Assembly: GCA_013146195.2 (NCBI GenBank)
Contig: CM028381.1
Location: 97,838,380 to 97,902,379, forward strand
DNA from: Codonopsis lanceolata
Taxonomy: Eukaryota; Streptophyta; Magnoliopsida; Asterales; Campanulaceae
Direction of reading: 5' to 3'
DNA: 64,000 nt
The position numbers and the translations under genes are program-made. Positions within the stretch are counted from its first letter, which is position 1. The number at the start of each line of letters is the position of its first letter. Shown piece after piece: positions 48,601 through 60,302 of this stretch. The notes beneath the pieces are model-generated. The model did no database searches and had not been told where the DNA came from. It saw nothing but the letters and a program-made list of their open reading frames with translations.

Positions 48601-48742
48601 TCAACTTCATTAATTGATTTTCATTTCAATTTCTAAAAAAATATATGACAAATATACAAATTATAAATGTTTCTAAATTTGGAAAGTCACTTTTGGCGGG
48701 ATATTTCCATTAGTTGCTCATCTCCTTTTATATATGTATAGA
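45608..48742 (-). mobile_element. Helitron, degenerate, both termini intact
   Basis: Read on the minus strand the element begins TCTATACATATATAAAAGG at 48742, preceded by A. It ends with the hairpin GTGC-AAC-GCAC, a short spacer and CTAA (45611-45608), followed by T. A 5' TC, a 3' hairpin plus CTRR, insertion between A and T, and no target duplication are the defining Helitron features. The 3,135-bp interior is very AT-rich and includes remnants of a PIF1-type helicase, so it descends from an autonomous element. No RepHel nuclease domain was recognised. Confidence 0.85.
46313..47035 (-). pseudogene. PIF1-like helicase remnant of the Helitron
   Basis: On the minus strand, near 47030, a translation related to IVFGGDF, ILHMIPKGSTQDIVHLTINL is visible, followed after frame breaks by VLNGISCFEIINHELNLKAG and TSLMLFRNIDHFLELC (46313-46672). 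These are conserved C-terminal helicase blocks of plant Helitron Rep-helicase proteins. The N-terminal helicase motifs and the Rep domain are missing. Confidence 0.75.
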
Positions 48743-49418
48743 TTAAAAGTAATTGGGTTGAGAAACCTTGTCGTGAGAGGAGAATTTTGATAAAGATTAA
48801 TTTGGGAGTGACATTGGTAAGAACTAAGACGGCCATTGAATTTGTAAGTTATCTCCTCGTTATATAATGAGTTTAATAACAAAGTTTATTCCCTTTCAAT
48901 TATACAATTGTTTGAGAGTGAGTTAGATGTTAAAAATTATGGAGATTTTATTTAATTAGACAATTTTATATTGTTTAACATTTGTCTAATTAATTCTAAG
49001 TTGTCAATAGTGTTTGTATTCGTGCTCGTAAATTTATGGCATCATTACCCGAAGATTGTTATTAAAATGCACTTAACTAAATATAAACAAGTGTGAGTGA
49101 ACTCATTTTATATGGGACCTTTCTTCTTTTCTTTATCTCTTTCTTTCTATATTTTGTTTGTCGTGCTTAAAAATGACACACCAGAGCGGGAACAACAAAC
49201 TATCAAAGTGGAAATCAAAAGGGTGTCAAGTGTGCAACAAGGTATCAAAGTGGATGTCAAGTGGGTATCAAAATAGACAAAAAAAAAAAAAAAAAGAAGA
49301 AGAAGAAGAAGGTGGTTGAGTATCAAATCCCACCAAAAATCAAACCACAAAATAAAAAGAAAGTACTTGAAGTTTATGTCATGCTATTTAAAGAGTTTTT
49401 TATTTGGATAGTTAATAA
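48743..49418. other. Intergenic, between Helitron and hAT element
   Basis: No gene or repeat family was recognised. It contains an A-run followed by (AGA)n at about 49279-49311. Repeated GTATCAAAGTGG-type phrases occur at about 49200-49275. Confidence 0.45.
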
Positions 49419-49511
49419 CAATGTTCTAAATATCGCTAGGTGGACGCTAGGCGTCAGACCAGGGCCTAGCGCCTAGGGGACTAGTCGGGGCCTAGGCGGG
49501 GCCGAGAAATT

Positions 49512-50340
49512 AAGGCATAATTACATATTTATATGTAAAAAAAAATTGTAACTAATTAACTAATTAACTAACATCAATATCAATATATCATACAAGTTAT
49601 AATTTACAACTTACAACTTACAACTTACAACTTACAACAAAAAAGTAAGGTAGCACCACTTGCAAATTGCAACACAACTGCAGCATAATAGCAGCAAACT
49701 TGCAGCATAACAACAGCAAAACAACTGCAAAACCAGCAGCAAAAAACCAGCCCAAAACAACAGCAAAACAGCCCCAAACAGCAACAAAACAACCCCCAAA
49801 ACAGCCCCAAAACAGCTCAAAAACAGGAGGAAAAACCAGCCCAAAAACAGCCCCAAAATAGCAGTAAAACAGCCCCAAAAACAGCTCTAAAACAACAGCA
49901 AAAGCGGCCCATAAACAACGGTAACTTAAGGCATAATTACATATTTATATGTAAAATAAAATTGTAACTAATTAACTAACATCAATATCAATATATCATA
50001 CAAGTTACAATTTACAACTTACAACTTACAACTTGCAACTTGCAACTTACAACTTACAACAAAAAAGTAAGGTAGCACCACTTGCAAATTGCAACACAAC
50101 TGCAAACATAACGAAGAAACTTGCAGCATAACAAGAGCAAAACAACCGCAAAACCAGCAGCAAAAACCAGCCCAAAACAGCAGCAAAACAGCAAACAGCA
50201 GCAAAAACAACCCCAAAACAGCCCAAAAACAAAACTGGAGGAAAAACCAGCCAAAACAAAACAGCATTAAAACAGCCCCAAAAACAGCTCTAAAACAACA
50301 GCAAAACAGCCCATAAACAACAGCAAAATAGGGCCGAAAT
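49512..50340. repeat. Tandem duplication of about 414 bp rich in CAGCCCCAAAA phrases
   Basis: Both units begin with TAAGGCATAATTACATATTT (49512 and 49926) and contain GTAAGGTAGCACCACTTGC. Each then runs into a low-complexity stretch of AACAGC, CAGCCCAAAA and CAACTTACAA phrases. The repeat is in the 3' part of the hAT element, after the transposase stop. Long open frames across it are by-products of low complexity. Confidence 0.85.
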
Positions 50341-50433
50341 AGGCAGCAAGGCAGCAACTACTAACTACTATACAACTAAGTAGTAAGTGCTATACAGTAT
50401 ATACTATATACTAAGTTACTAACTAATATAGTA

Positions 50434-52947
50434 CTAAGTAACAATGGTAAATGGATCTTCTTCTTCTTCTCCGTAATTTTCTATCACACGCTCTTCATCT
50501 GACTCAAATTCATCTTCGTTCTCATTCACTTCCACCTCATCCTCAGAATCAAAATCGTCCTCCTCAAGTTCTCTCCCTTTAGAAACATCATCCCTATCAA
50601 ATCCATCACCCATCTCATTTTCATCATCATATAACCCAGGAATAATCCAGTCTTGTGCTTTACTTGCATCACTAGCAAGTAGCACATCGACATCTTTCTC
50701 CCTTCCCCTCTTACGTTTGTTCAATAAACGTGAATTGAATTGGACATAAACTAGATTGTTTAATCGTGAAACATCTAATCTGTTTTTCTTCTTAGTATGT
50801 ATCTGTAAACAAAAAAGAAAAAAGTCACATGTGGTAGAACTTAGAAGTATTTAAGAAAATAGCATATCAAGAATTCAAGATTTTAAATAATAAAGTAAAA
50901 GTTAACTTGTTAGATTTCTAACCCCTTCAAATGCACTCCAATTTCTTTCACATCCGGACGAGCTAGTGGTCAATGACAAGATCCTTGTAGCAATTCTTTG
51001 CAAGTTAGGTGTAGCATGACCATAATTTAACCACCAAGTTGCTGCATGAAGTTTTAAAAAAATTATAAAACAAATAATGGCTTAAATAATAATTTTATTT
51101 AAAGGAAGAATTAAAAGGTTTCATATAAAGATTTTCTTTTACCTGGATCAAAATTGTCGTCATTTACTTCGCATCCTTTTGCTACAACCGGCTTTCCAAA
51201 AACTCCTCCTTTTGTCTTATAAATTGGCAACTCAACATTCATAATATGACTCAACAAATCAAAGTTTCCATAACAAAGAACATCAAGACACTCCATAACT
51301 CCATCGAGACGCTTGATCTAATATAAGATTGGGATCCTTATAATGATAATAAGGATTCAATAGATAACTCATCAAGTGCAACGGGGTGTCAACTCTACCT
51401 TTCGTCTTTGCATCCATTATCTCAAAGATGGGCTCATAGTTTTTGGAATAATTATTTAGAGCATTTTTTATATCTTCCTTTGCTCGTAGAAGCTCCCCAT
51501 ATAAAAATCCCATTGATGGCTTTCTATCTGCATCAGCAATACGAAGCACCTTAACCAAAGGTGCAAAAACTATCAAGCAAGATGTCACACCATTCCAAAA
51601 AGCAATAGACATCACAGTATTATAACATGCTTGCCCTTTGACAGTCTTAGACCATTTGCATTCATCCCACTCAGAGCTACCAAACATTGCCTTCAATTGA
51701 GCCTTTTTCTCCACCAAGCTCTGCAAACTAAGGAATGAAGAAGCAAATCTAGTCACTCCTGGTCTCACAATGTCCCTCCTTTTTGTATAAGATCTCATCA
51801 TGGCTAAGGTCTTATGATGTGCATATATGAAGATAGTGAAAGCTTTGGCTTGTTCAATGATTTTCTTGAACCTGGGTAGTTTTGCAATGCCTTCCAAAAT
51901 AAGATTAATGGTATGCGTGGCACATGATGTCCAGAAGATTGTTGGCCTTTTCAAACGCAATAACTTTGCCGCTCCCATATTGTTTGAAGCATTATCTGTC
52001 ACTACTTGAATGACTTTCTCCGGTCCAACTTGCTCTATACATTGATCAACAAACTCAAAAATCATTTCACTTGTGTGCGCTACATCCGAAGTTTCCTTAG
52101 AAGAATGAAAAATAGTACCTGCCTTAGAATTGACACACAAGTTCATGATACTTCTTCTCTTTCTGTCACTCCAAGCATCGGTCATAAGTGAGCAACCATT
52201 CTTTCCCCATTCATCTTCATGTGGCTTTACTTTGACTTTGGTTCTTTCCATCGCTTTTTTCAACAAAGGCTCTCTTAATTCATATTGACTGGGAGGTTTC
52301 CACCTTGGTCCAAATTGACCGAGTGCCTCTATAAAAGCTGAGCTGTCGAGGTCAATAGCATTGAAAGATATGCCACATTCATAAATCCAATCAGCCATAT
52401 AATTTTTCACAGTAAGAGACCTATCTTTCCAAATGACATCCTTTATGTTTCTTTCTCGCATTGTCTTTGCCATATTCAATGAAGCTTCAGGATTGATACA
52501 TGTAGCAAATTTGTCAATTGGACCAAGAGAATGGGGTGGCTTCGTGCCTAACACTCTCAATTCATCTTCTTCTTCAAGATTCTTGTCTAACCCCGTTACT
52601 TTCACACTATTCATCAAATCTTCTTCATGCATTTTCAAGTTTCTCTTCTTTGATTTTACCTCATTAATAGCATTTTTACACTTCTCTTGATCATCGGTTG
52701 AAGCTTTGGCACAAGGAAGTACATTCCCTTTAATGTGTCCTATGTGCTCTTTCATTCTACGAATACCTCCGGACATCACCTTCCCACATAACTTGCATTT
52801 GACCCTATCTAAGTTAGATGGATTAGCTAGGATGCCAAATTCCCATCCAACATCATTTGACTTTCGTTTGAGTGATGCCTCGCTCCCACATGAAGGTAGA
52901 GATTCACATTGAGTGCTACCGGTGGCCGAAGCACTTGAAGATGCCAT
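50434..52947 (-). pseudogene. hAT transposase (BED finger, DUF659, hATC), one frameshift
   Basis: Cut-and-paste transposase. Exons as read: 52947-51143, 51041-50923, 50802-50434, all with GT-AG introns. Start MASSSASATG at 52947. The BED-type zinc finger has VKCKLCGKVMSGGIRRMKEH (about residue 60). The DUF659-like core has SLMTDAWSDRKRRSIMN and VVTDNASNNMGAAKLL. The C-terminal dimerisation region has TSSSGCERNWSAFEG, then IHTKKKNRLD. The tail is very acidic (DSEDEVEVNENEDEFESDEE). Near 51300 the frame shifts by one base between LILDQAS and DGVMECLDVLC. Without that break the product would be about 763 residues. The rest of the gene is well preserved, so the copy is young or the break is a sequencing error. 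Confidence 0.9.
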
Positions 52948-54385
52948 TGACCTAAATGGCCAAACAATAAAATCAATATACATTGTACTATAAAGTCAAT
53001 AAAGTCAAGGCTCTCCCAGCAGGCCAGCACTAAATTTGCAAGGAACAGATTGTGAAGTACGAAAATAACCAAAATGATAATTCCCATAAATTAAAGATAT
53101 CACTCTGCTTAAGAGAGTGAGGAAGAAATGGCAAGGTGTTTGCGATGGAATAGGTGGTGGTTGGTGGTGGTAGAAGAGACATCTTCATGGAATTAATATA
53201 GTTTAGTTTATACCGATTGTTTGGGCTGTCTGGTTTATGATATTTATAGAAAATTTGAAATACAATGAACTAAATGAAGTATCAATGTTTTAGAAGAGAA
53301 ACTCAATTTTGTAAACGAAAAGTGATCAGATTCAGACCACACATGCAAGTCTCAATCTACGACTTTTGCCCACTTGTAAACTCGATTTCCTCCGTACCCA
53401 ATGCCAATGTGGAATTAATTCAAAGTGGAACCTTCCACCTCTTTTTGATGTTTCCTTTGAAAAATCATTCTGAAATTTCCACAATCACTCTCAGGCTCAC
53501 TTGTAGTCTGTACTCTGTACTATATGGTGTCCTACCAGTCTACCATGAATTTAACATATAAAATCAGAAAAAATAAACTAAAAATAAACAAACACAAAAC
53601 TATTAATTGAAAATAAACAAACACAAAAATCAACAAATTTGCACCGAAGGAGGACAACATCGAAAATATCGAAATAAACATACACATGGTCACATACCTA
53701 AACAACTATGAAGGCTGAAATTGGGATTTTGGAACGAGGGAGGAGGACGACAGTGAAGCAGTGGCGCATGGATGATGTCGTGCAATCACTGTGCTCTGCA
53801 ACAATGAACAATCAATTTCAAAAGATAGTAAGTGTTTTGGAGTAACAGAGGGGGGACGAAGAGGGTGAAAGCCGCGAAACTACACTGAGTGCGAGAGAGA
53901 AAGAGGGGGGATGAAAGAAGGAAAAAAGGAAGACCTACCGTGGCTCGCTGCGACGATGGCGTCTCCGATAGTCTGGCCGGCGTAAGGGAGAATGGAGGGA
54001 CCGATTTGTCTGCAGCATGTATGTGTGAAGGAGTGGCCGGGAAGTTTGAAAATGAAATGAAATCAATGTTTAACTTTTTGGGTTTTGTAACTTTTGTTCA
54101 ATTTTTTTAACATTTTAACTTAACTTTTTAGTTTGACTTTTCATTTTACTGATTTTAGTTTAACTTTACTACTTTAGTATTTTAAGTTTTAACTTTTAAT
54201 GTGTGTGAAAGGTCCTGACTCTGAACTGAAGGAATGATAAATTTTGTTTTATAAAATCAACTCTCCACTTTTAGTATACTCGGCGTAGGCGGCGATGTTT
54301 TCCCCTAAACGATTTTTTGGCCGATTGCATGAAAATCGCGGCGGCAAGGTGGCGCCTAGCGCCTAGGCCGATTTTTAGAACACTG

Positions 54386-55863
54386 CTGGCGCCGCACCAA
54401 GCAATGGTAGGTTCTGCGCCATGCTTGCTACAGTACCACTCCCAGTTAACGCATTGTACAAAATTTGAAGGCTGGTGTACAAGATTTATCAATGCATTGA
54501 GGGATTTTTAAATCCCCGATGTATCCCTTCATCCACCTATAAATAGGCGTGTTGGGGGCTCACTTCAAACGAAGAAAGAGAGATCAGGAGAAACTCTGAT
54601 AATTTTTCTCTGCGTCGTCCTAACGCTGAGATTAGTGAGAGAAGTGAGATAGGGAGTGGTTAGCCCATAAAGCTTTGAAACCCTGCCCAAACTCCGTCAA
54701 AACAAAAATCCATCGGTTAAAAGTGATCCCTAGCCTTTTAGTTAGGTATCCACCTTACTTCCCCGGCCCAAAAACCATAAAGTAAGCCGTTACGCTGCCC
54801 GAGTAAGCAGGCCGAAAACACCACAAATAAGCCGTTGTTCCGCCCAACCAAAAAGGCCAAAACAACCACAAATAAGCCATTTCGCCTCGAGTGAGCGAGC
54901 CAAAACTACTAAAAACAAGCAGTCACTCTGCCCAAATCACAACAACAACAACAACAAAAAAGACTCCCTCTCCCTGAAGGACAGAGGGAGCACACTCCGC
55001 TCTAAAAGGTAATAGCCTTTAAGGGCGTTATTTATTTTATAAATGTTTTTCTTTAAATCCGGCTCAATGTAGAAAATATAAGCCGTTGTGTTGTCCGGAT
55101 TTAGTTAGCAAAATATTATGTAAAGAGCCGTTATAATGGCCAAATATTTTTAAATATATCTGTAATTATTGTAAAGAGACGGTTGCAAGTCCGTAAATAA
55201 TGTAGCCGCGGATGTTTTTGCTTTTATTTCCCTGTCTTTAAATGTTTTATTTATTTGCTAGATAAATATAAGAAAAAGCACACTTTAGCCAAAAACCACT
55301 TTTGAGACCGAAAGGGCGAGTTGGGTGCCTAGCACCTTCCCAACTCGTAACTTAGCCTCCGAACTCGTTTTTATAATCTATGGTTTTTCTTTTTTTGGTT
55401 TTGCTTTATTTTTGCCTTAAAATAAAGATGGCGACTCTATAAAACATTTTGGATCCAGTGGGGCCTCGCAACACTCCTTTCTTGCACTTTTCTGTTTTCC
55501 CCTAAAAAATGGAGAATGGGAATGAAAGGGTGATGTATTCACATATCATGGTATCCCTAAACAAGGGATAACTTGATGCGGGAAACCCAAAGCTCCCATA
55601 GTGATCCGAAATAGGCCATAAGGCTATTTTTTATAAAATCCATAGTGGGGCGTCGCAACATCCTTTTTGCACTTTTCCGTTTTCCCTAAAAAGGGAAAAT
55701 GGAATGAAAGGGTGATGCATTCCCATATCCTCGGTATCCCCTAAACAAGGGATAACTTGATGCGGGAAACCCAAAGTTCCTATATTGGATCAAAAATCCA
55801 CTAAAGTCAACCAAGGCGCATTCCAACGCGCTATTTTAGACAGCACTCCTCTCGCACTTTTAA
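54386..55863 (+). mobile_element. Tat/Ogre-like Ty3-gypsy LTR end and tandem-repeat leader (fragment)
   Basis: A TATA box CTATAAATAGG is at 54537-54547. A U5-like section follows (ACCTTCCCAACTCG near 55331), ending at TGGCGACTC (55429-55437), a primer-binding-site start seen in Tat/Ogre elements with Arg tRNA. After it come repeated leader units starting GGATCCAGTGGGGCCTCGCA (55451) and a matching copy at about 55638 (spacing about 186 bp), with a third unit near 55837 cut by the solo LTR at 55864. The fragment resumes at 59667. The left end of the LTR is lost at the hAT boundary. No coding part was found. Confidence 0.55.
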
Positions 55864-58800
55864 TGTGACAGCCCGACCCGGACTCCAATGCGGAATCCCA
55901 AGGTCGTGCCGCCAAGACAAGATAAAAGACGGACGAGCACCCGCTAAGCGTAGTGGTGCGAGTCAAGAGTTGAACCCACAACTCTAAACAGGAATGTAAA
56001 GCCATAACGGCAAAACCAAATAACCAAAAATTAAAATCATGGAAGTGAATCATAAGTGGGACCAAAGCCTAAAATTATAAACTAAGGAATACAGGCCGAG
56101 AGACGACTATCTCTCGACAAATCTACGACTCGCGTGACGCAACATTGCAAGCGGACAACAAACCATCGGCAACCTAAGGCCGATTTAGCGAAGCAACAAG
56201 AACCCAACCTGATAAACAACAACTCTACGGCTATAACATGCCAGAGGAATAAGTCAACTAAACGAATAAGGTATAAAATACTAACCACTAAACCCATGTC
56301 TCTCGACTAAAGTTGTCGGGGACAGAAATAACAATAACATAATACTAGAATAAGCGAGCTAAAACCTTGCTCGGGAAGACAACCGAATAACCTCTAATAA
56401 ATACAACAAATGACCTAACAAGTCGGCTCCCAAAATGAAACAATAATAAGATACTAACATAACTACCCAAGTAAAGTTTACATAACTTCACATCCGTGTC
56501 TCACAAGATACAAAATACAATAATACTAATAATCCAAGCTATTGCCCTAAGACCACCGCTATCCGTGCGCCCGAGGCTTCAACGCGCACTAACGAGCTAA
56601 CGCAAAAACTAAGGAAAACAAACACACGAAATGAGTCATAATGACCCAGTAAGTTACTAAATGCAATGTATGGCATAGCATGGCGTGGCATGGCATAATG
56701 CACAAGCATATATAAACTCATGGCATCTAAATCGTATACCAACAATAAACCTGTATTAAGTCATCGAGTAACATAAACTTCATAAATCACATAGCACATT
56801 ATCTTTCATATAAGTGCTCATAGTAAGCCACATAAGGGATAGAGAAGGTACCCAAATGGTGTCGTTGTGTTGCTCCTGTAATACACATTGTTATACTTTA
56901 TCGTGCAACATCGATGCTCTGTGAGTGCATCGACTTTTATCGAGAATCATTCAATTTAGCTAGCAAGCCAATGCGGCACTTATTGATACGGCAAAGGGGC
57001 TACTTCCCCATTGCGGCCAACAACGGAGGGGTGTGTGAGGTCCCAGGTACGGCGATCCATAGCGAATACGAATCTTACGATTCGTATAGGCGATGTATCG
57101 TCCTACCCTGACATAAAAACCAAATCCAAATAATGCCAGCTGGGCTTTTATGAAATGCACAAGTAGATAATTACTCTCATGCTCAAACAAGAACCAAGAC
57201 CGATCATAGCGGACATATCAAATCAAGTAGGACATAAAGTCCTACACACCAATTTTAACAATGCACATATTGTACACACTTAACAAAACCAACCAACCTA
57301 TCCGTTTAGTCCAAGAACCACCTATTGAGGTATTCATAACCCTCAAGTCACAACCCAATCAAACGTAGCATATAAGCCCAAGAAATCACGATGTGAGGTC
57401 TACTATAGCCCTCTACTCGAGATCAAACCAAAGACTATTACTTTAGTCTAAGAACAATCATAAATCAAGACTTAGCATTTTAGCTTCACTTAATGGTACA
57501 CCGGACTCAACCATAGTCCCAACCGTCATAAATTCGACTTCCTTAAAGCCAATCTCAAGGGTATCAAAACAAAGCCGTAGTCATAACCTCGCAAGTGCTT
57601 TCATGTGCACGCGACCCAATTCCCTAAAAGAGAACTCATTCAAATAATAATTTCTTAAAGTAATACGAGATCATAGGTTGATCTCTAATGCTCCGTGCCC
57701 TAACGAGCACGCCCTAAATAAATCCCCAATAAACCTCTATATCGTGGGTGTCACAAATGGGACACAATTCAAGATGCTCGGGTACTCATAATCAAAACCA
57801 ACCAAACCTGAACATCGTAGGGTTTTAACCTAATGCTCACCAACATGATATTGAATCCTAAAACAACTCTATTAAGTCTTAATATCACACATCTTTGAAT
57901 ACATATTTCATAAATCCCCAAATGAACATATCGTTCATATTTATAACAATTTTCCAAAAATCATTCGGACTAGATTCCCAAGATTTAAATCCATAGAACT
58001 CAACAAAATCTTATACCTGATTTACAAATCACATAATCTCAAATAAATGGTCATACTCCTATTATCTAGTGAAATCACACATCCAAATTCCTAAACTTAT
58101 GCTTACTATCATAATAAACCCAAATAAAAGGTAAACATGATTTCTAGCAAGATCATAATCCTAGAAACACAAGATGAAGAGTAACAATATACTTCAATAA
58201 TCATAGAATTCATCCTACACATGCTCTTAACAAGTTCACATGTTCAAATCACAAATTAAAAATCACACAAGGCAAGTATGTGTACTCATTGACCTCAAAT
58301 AGCATAGAGTTTGTTTTCCTTAGGATCAATGAGTACAAAATCAAAAGAAGAAGAAGTAACTTACTAGTGTTCAACACCAAAGAAAGCAAATGAGAAGATT
58401 GTTCGGTTGGAAATGCTCTACTCTTTGAGCTCTACACTTTTGATGAAGGTGGCTTGAGCAAATGGAGAACGGATGAGGGAAGATCAAGAGCAAAGCTTCA
58501 AGAAGCCATGGGAGAGCTTGAGAGAGGATGAATCCCGTTTTTGGAGAGTGAGGGTGAGAAATGAGAGTCAAAATCTGAAAATGTGGCTTATATTGGTCTA
58601 GAAATTGAGTGGGACAAGTGTCAAGACCTTGTGGTCTCTTTTAAAATCTGATTTTGTGGCTTAATGATCATTAGAGCTCTCTTAATCCATCATTAAAACT
58701 AGTTAGGGATGTTAGGACTTAAATGAGGAGGGTTAGGGAGGTTTAGGAAAGGTTTAGATAGGGGGTTAAGGTGTATAAGTCGTTCAATATCAAAACAGGG

Positions 58801-59666
58801 GAAAAAATCCCGTAACAGCTCTCAGAAGATGAGGCGGGCGCCTCACAAGAAGCCAAGCGGGCGCCTGGGAAGCTGAGGCTGGAAGCTGAAATTGAAATGC
58901 TCCCAGAAGTTGAGGCGGGCGCCTCACTAAAGTCGAGCGGGCGCCTGAAGGCTGGACAGTCAATCTTGTAAAATCGACCATAAATCGCTCACAACTCCAA
59001 ATGAGGTGATTTTTATATTTTTATGAAACTAGACTCATTAAATTATATTTTAGAATTTTAAATTACTCCATTTGGACTTATATTCATCAAGATATGGTTA
59101 CAACAAAAATCAAGTACGAAGTTGTTTTTCTAAAACTGAATTCTGGCACAGCCGTAAGTCAAGACCTAATTGAGGTACTTAGACACCTTGGAAAATTACC
59201 AAATTTTACAGAGAGTATCCTAACGTATGAAGGTAAAACATACTAAATTTTTAGAAAATTCTATTCAGTGGATTAGTACCAGAATTTTCCCGAAGTTTGC
59301 CCAAAACATGACCAGTGCGTGAAGGAATAAATTGGTCATTTCATAACCAAAGGTAACAAGTCTATGAACAATGATTGTGCAAGAATGATAATTACTAGTA
59401 CACTTGGTCTATAACTCAAATGAACTTCTCACAAGTTGAAAACACAAAGAATACAAGCAACGAAGGAAGAATCGCTAAGGCCAAAACAACGCAATCGAAC
59501 CGGCGATTCAACAAACAAGCTTACACGATTCTAAACATGTTATGGACTTCATGAATGACTTATAAATGTTTCTAAAACATATATGGACTAAATAAACATG
59601 CTCACAATCAACAAGAAAATATGAAGGCAAGCATACAATGCACATGCAAGAATACGGGGTGTCACA
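55864..59666. mobile_element. Solo LTR of a long-LTR Ty3-gypsy element
   Basis: It starts TGTGACAGCCCGACCC and ends GGGGTGTCACA. It is flanked on both sides by TTTAA (55859-55863 and 59667-59671), a perfect 5-bp target duplication. The 3,803 bp contain no coding sequence, primer-binding site or second LTR, so it is a solo LTR left by recombination between two LTRs. Length and ends resemble chromovirus (Tekay/Del-type) LTRs; that assignment is tentative. A GC-rich palindrome TGAGGCGGGCGCCTCA occurs twice (58830-58845 and 58911-58926). Confidence 0.8.
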
Positions 59667-59801
59667 TTTAATTTTGTTCTCCCCTAAACAAGGGAGAATC
59701 GAATGAGAGCAGTGGTGTCCTGCATCCGCACGTACGCGCACCCCTATCCAAAGGTGCGCGGGGCGCGAGCGCAGTCCGGGCGACCCACAATTATAAAAAT
59801 G
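59667..59801 (+). mobile_element. Continuation of the Tat-like leader after the solo LTR
   Basis: TTTTGTTCTCCCCTAAACAA and the next bases continue the third tandem leader unit that was cut at 55863. Then comes a GC-rich stretch (GGTGCGCGGGGCGCG, about 59753-59767). The border with the Athila fragment is not sharp, about 59800. Confidence 0.5.
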
Positions 59802-59901
59802 ACTTTTAGTTCGAAATTTCTTACCGCTTCTGGTAACACTAAACATGATGGTGTTACATTCAACATAGGACGACCATAATCACTTATAGTTCTTTGATTG
59901 T

Positions 59902-60147
59902 TTATTCTTTCATATTTCTATCAGCAGGTTCTTCCCTTCTTTGATTCAAATTTACCAGAGGAACCGGATTTTCAGGATTGTTGTTGTTATCCATTGGAGA
60001 ATCAACTAGAAGATCCTCTCGATTTAACTGTTCTTGATTAACAGGCTGGTTTTCCAATTTATCAGGGTTTTCCTTATTCTTTCCAAGATTATTTATATTT
60101 TTATTTAATTCTACCAGTTTAGGATTTAGAGATCTACGACCGTCCAT
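59902..60147 (-). pseudogene. Athila gag N-terminus (truncated)
   Basis: 81 residues, highly polar and Asn-rich (NNLGKNKENPDKLENQP). It lies about 140 bp downstream of the primer-binding site, where Athila gag begins. It ends at a stop shortly before the element breaks off. Only its position supports the call. Confidence 0.5.
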
Positions 60148-60285
60148 AAAATAATAAAAGCAAATAAAACAATTAAAAACTAATAACTAAGAATAAATAA
60201 AATAAAATCTTTTTGTATTTTTATTTTTATAAAAACTGAATTTAAAACAACGCTACCAACAAACTAACTACACAAACTAGCTTGT

Positions 60286-60302
60286 CTCCGACAACGGCGC
60301 CA
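60286..60302 (-). promoter_or_regulatory. Athila primer-binding site (Asp tRNA)
   Basis: TGGCGCCGTTGTCGGAG on the minus strand complements the 3' end of Asp tRNA and starts a few bases after the LTR end. Confidence 0.85.

Larger units (their letters stand above)
49419..54385 (-). mobile_element. hAT-superfamily DNA transposon with terminal inverted repeats
   Basis: Left end CAATGTTCTAAATATC; right end, read inward on the minus strand, CAGTGTTCTAAAAATC: 14 of 16 bases match. Both ends continue into GC-rich subterminal repeats around GGCGCTAGGCGCC. The minus strand encodes a BED-finger transposase (50434-52947). The 8-bp flanks (GTTAATAA and CTGGCGCC) do not form a target duplication. About 1.4 kb upstream of the transposase looks like a leader with no other gene. 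Confidence 0.85.

Noticed and set aside
49618..50357. Several open frames on both strands with F/C/L-rich or Q/N/K-rich translations
   Set aside because: They arise from the low-complexity CAGCCCCAAAA repeats in every frame and show no domain.
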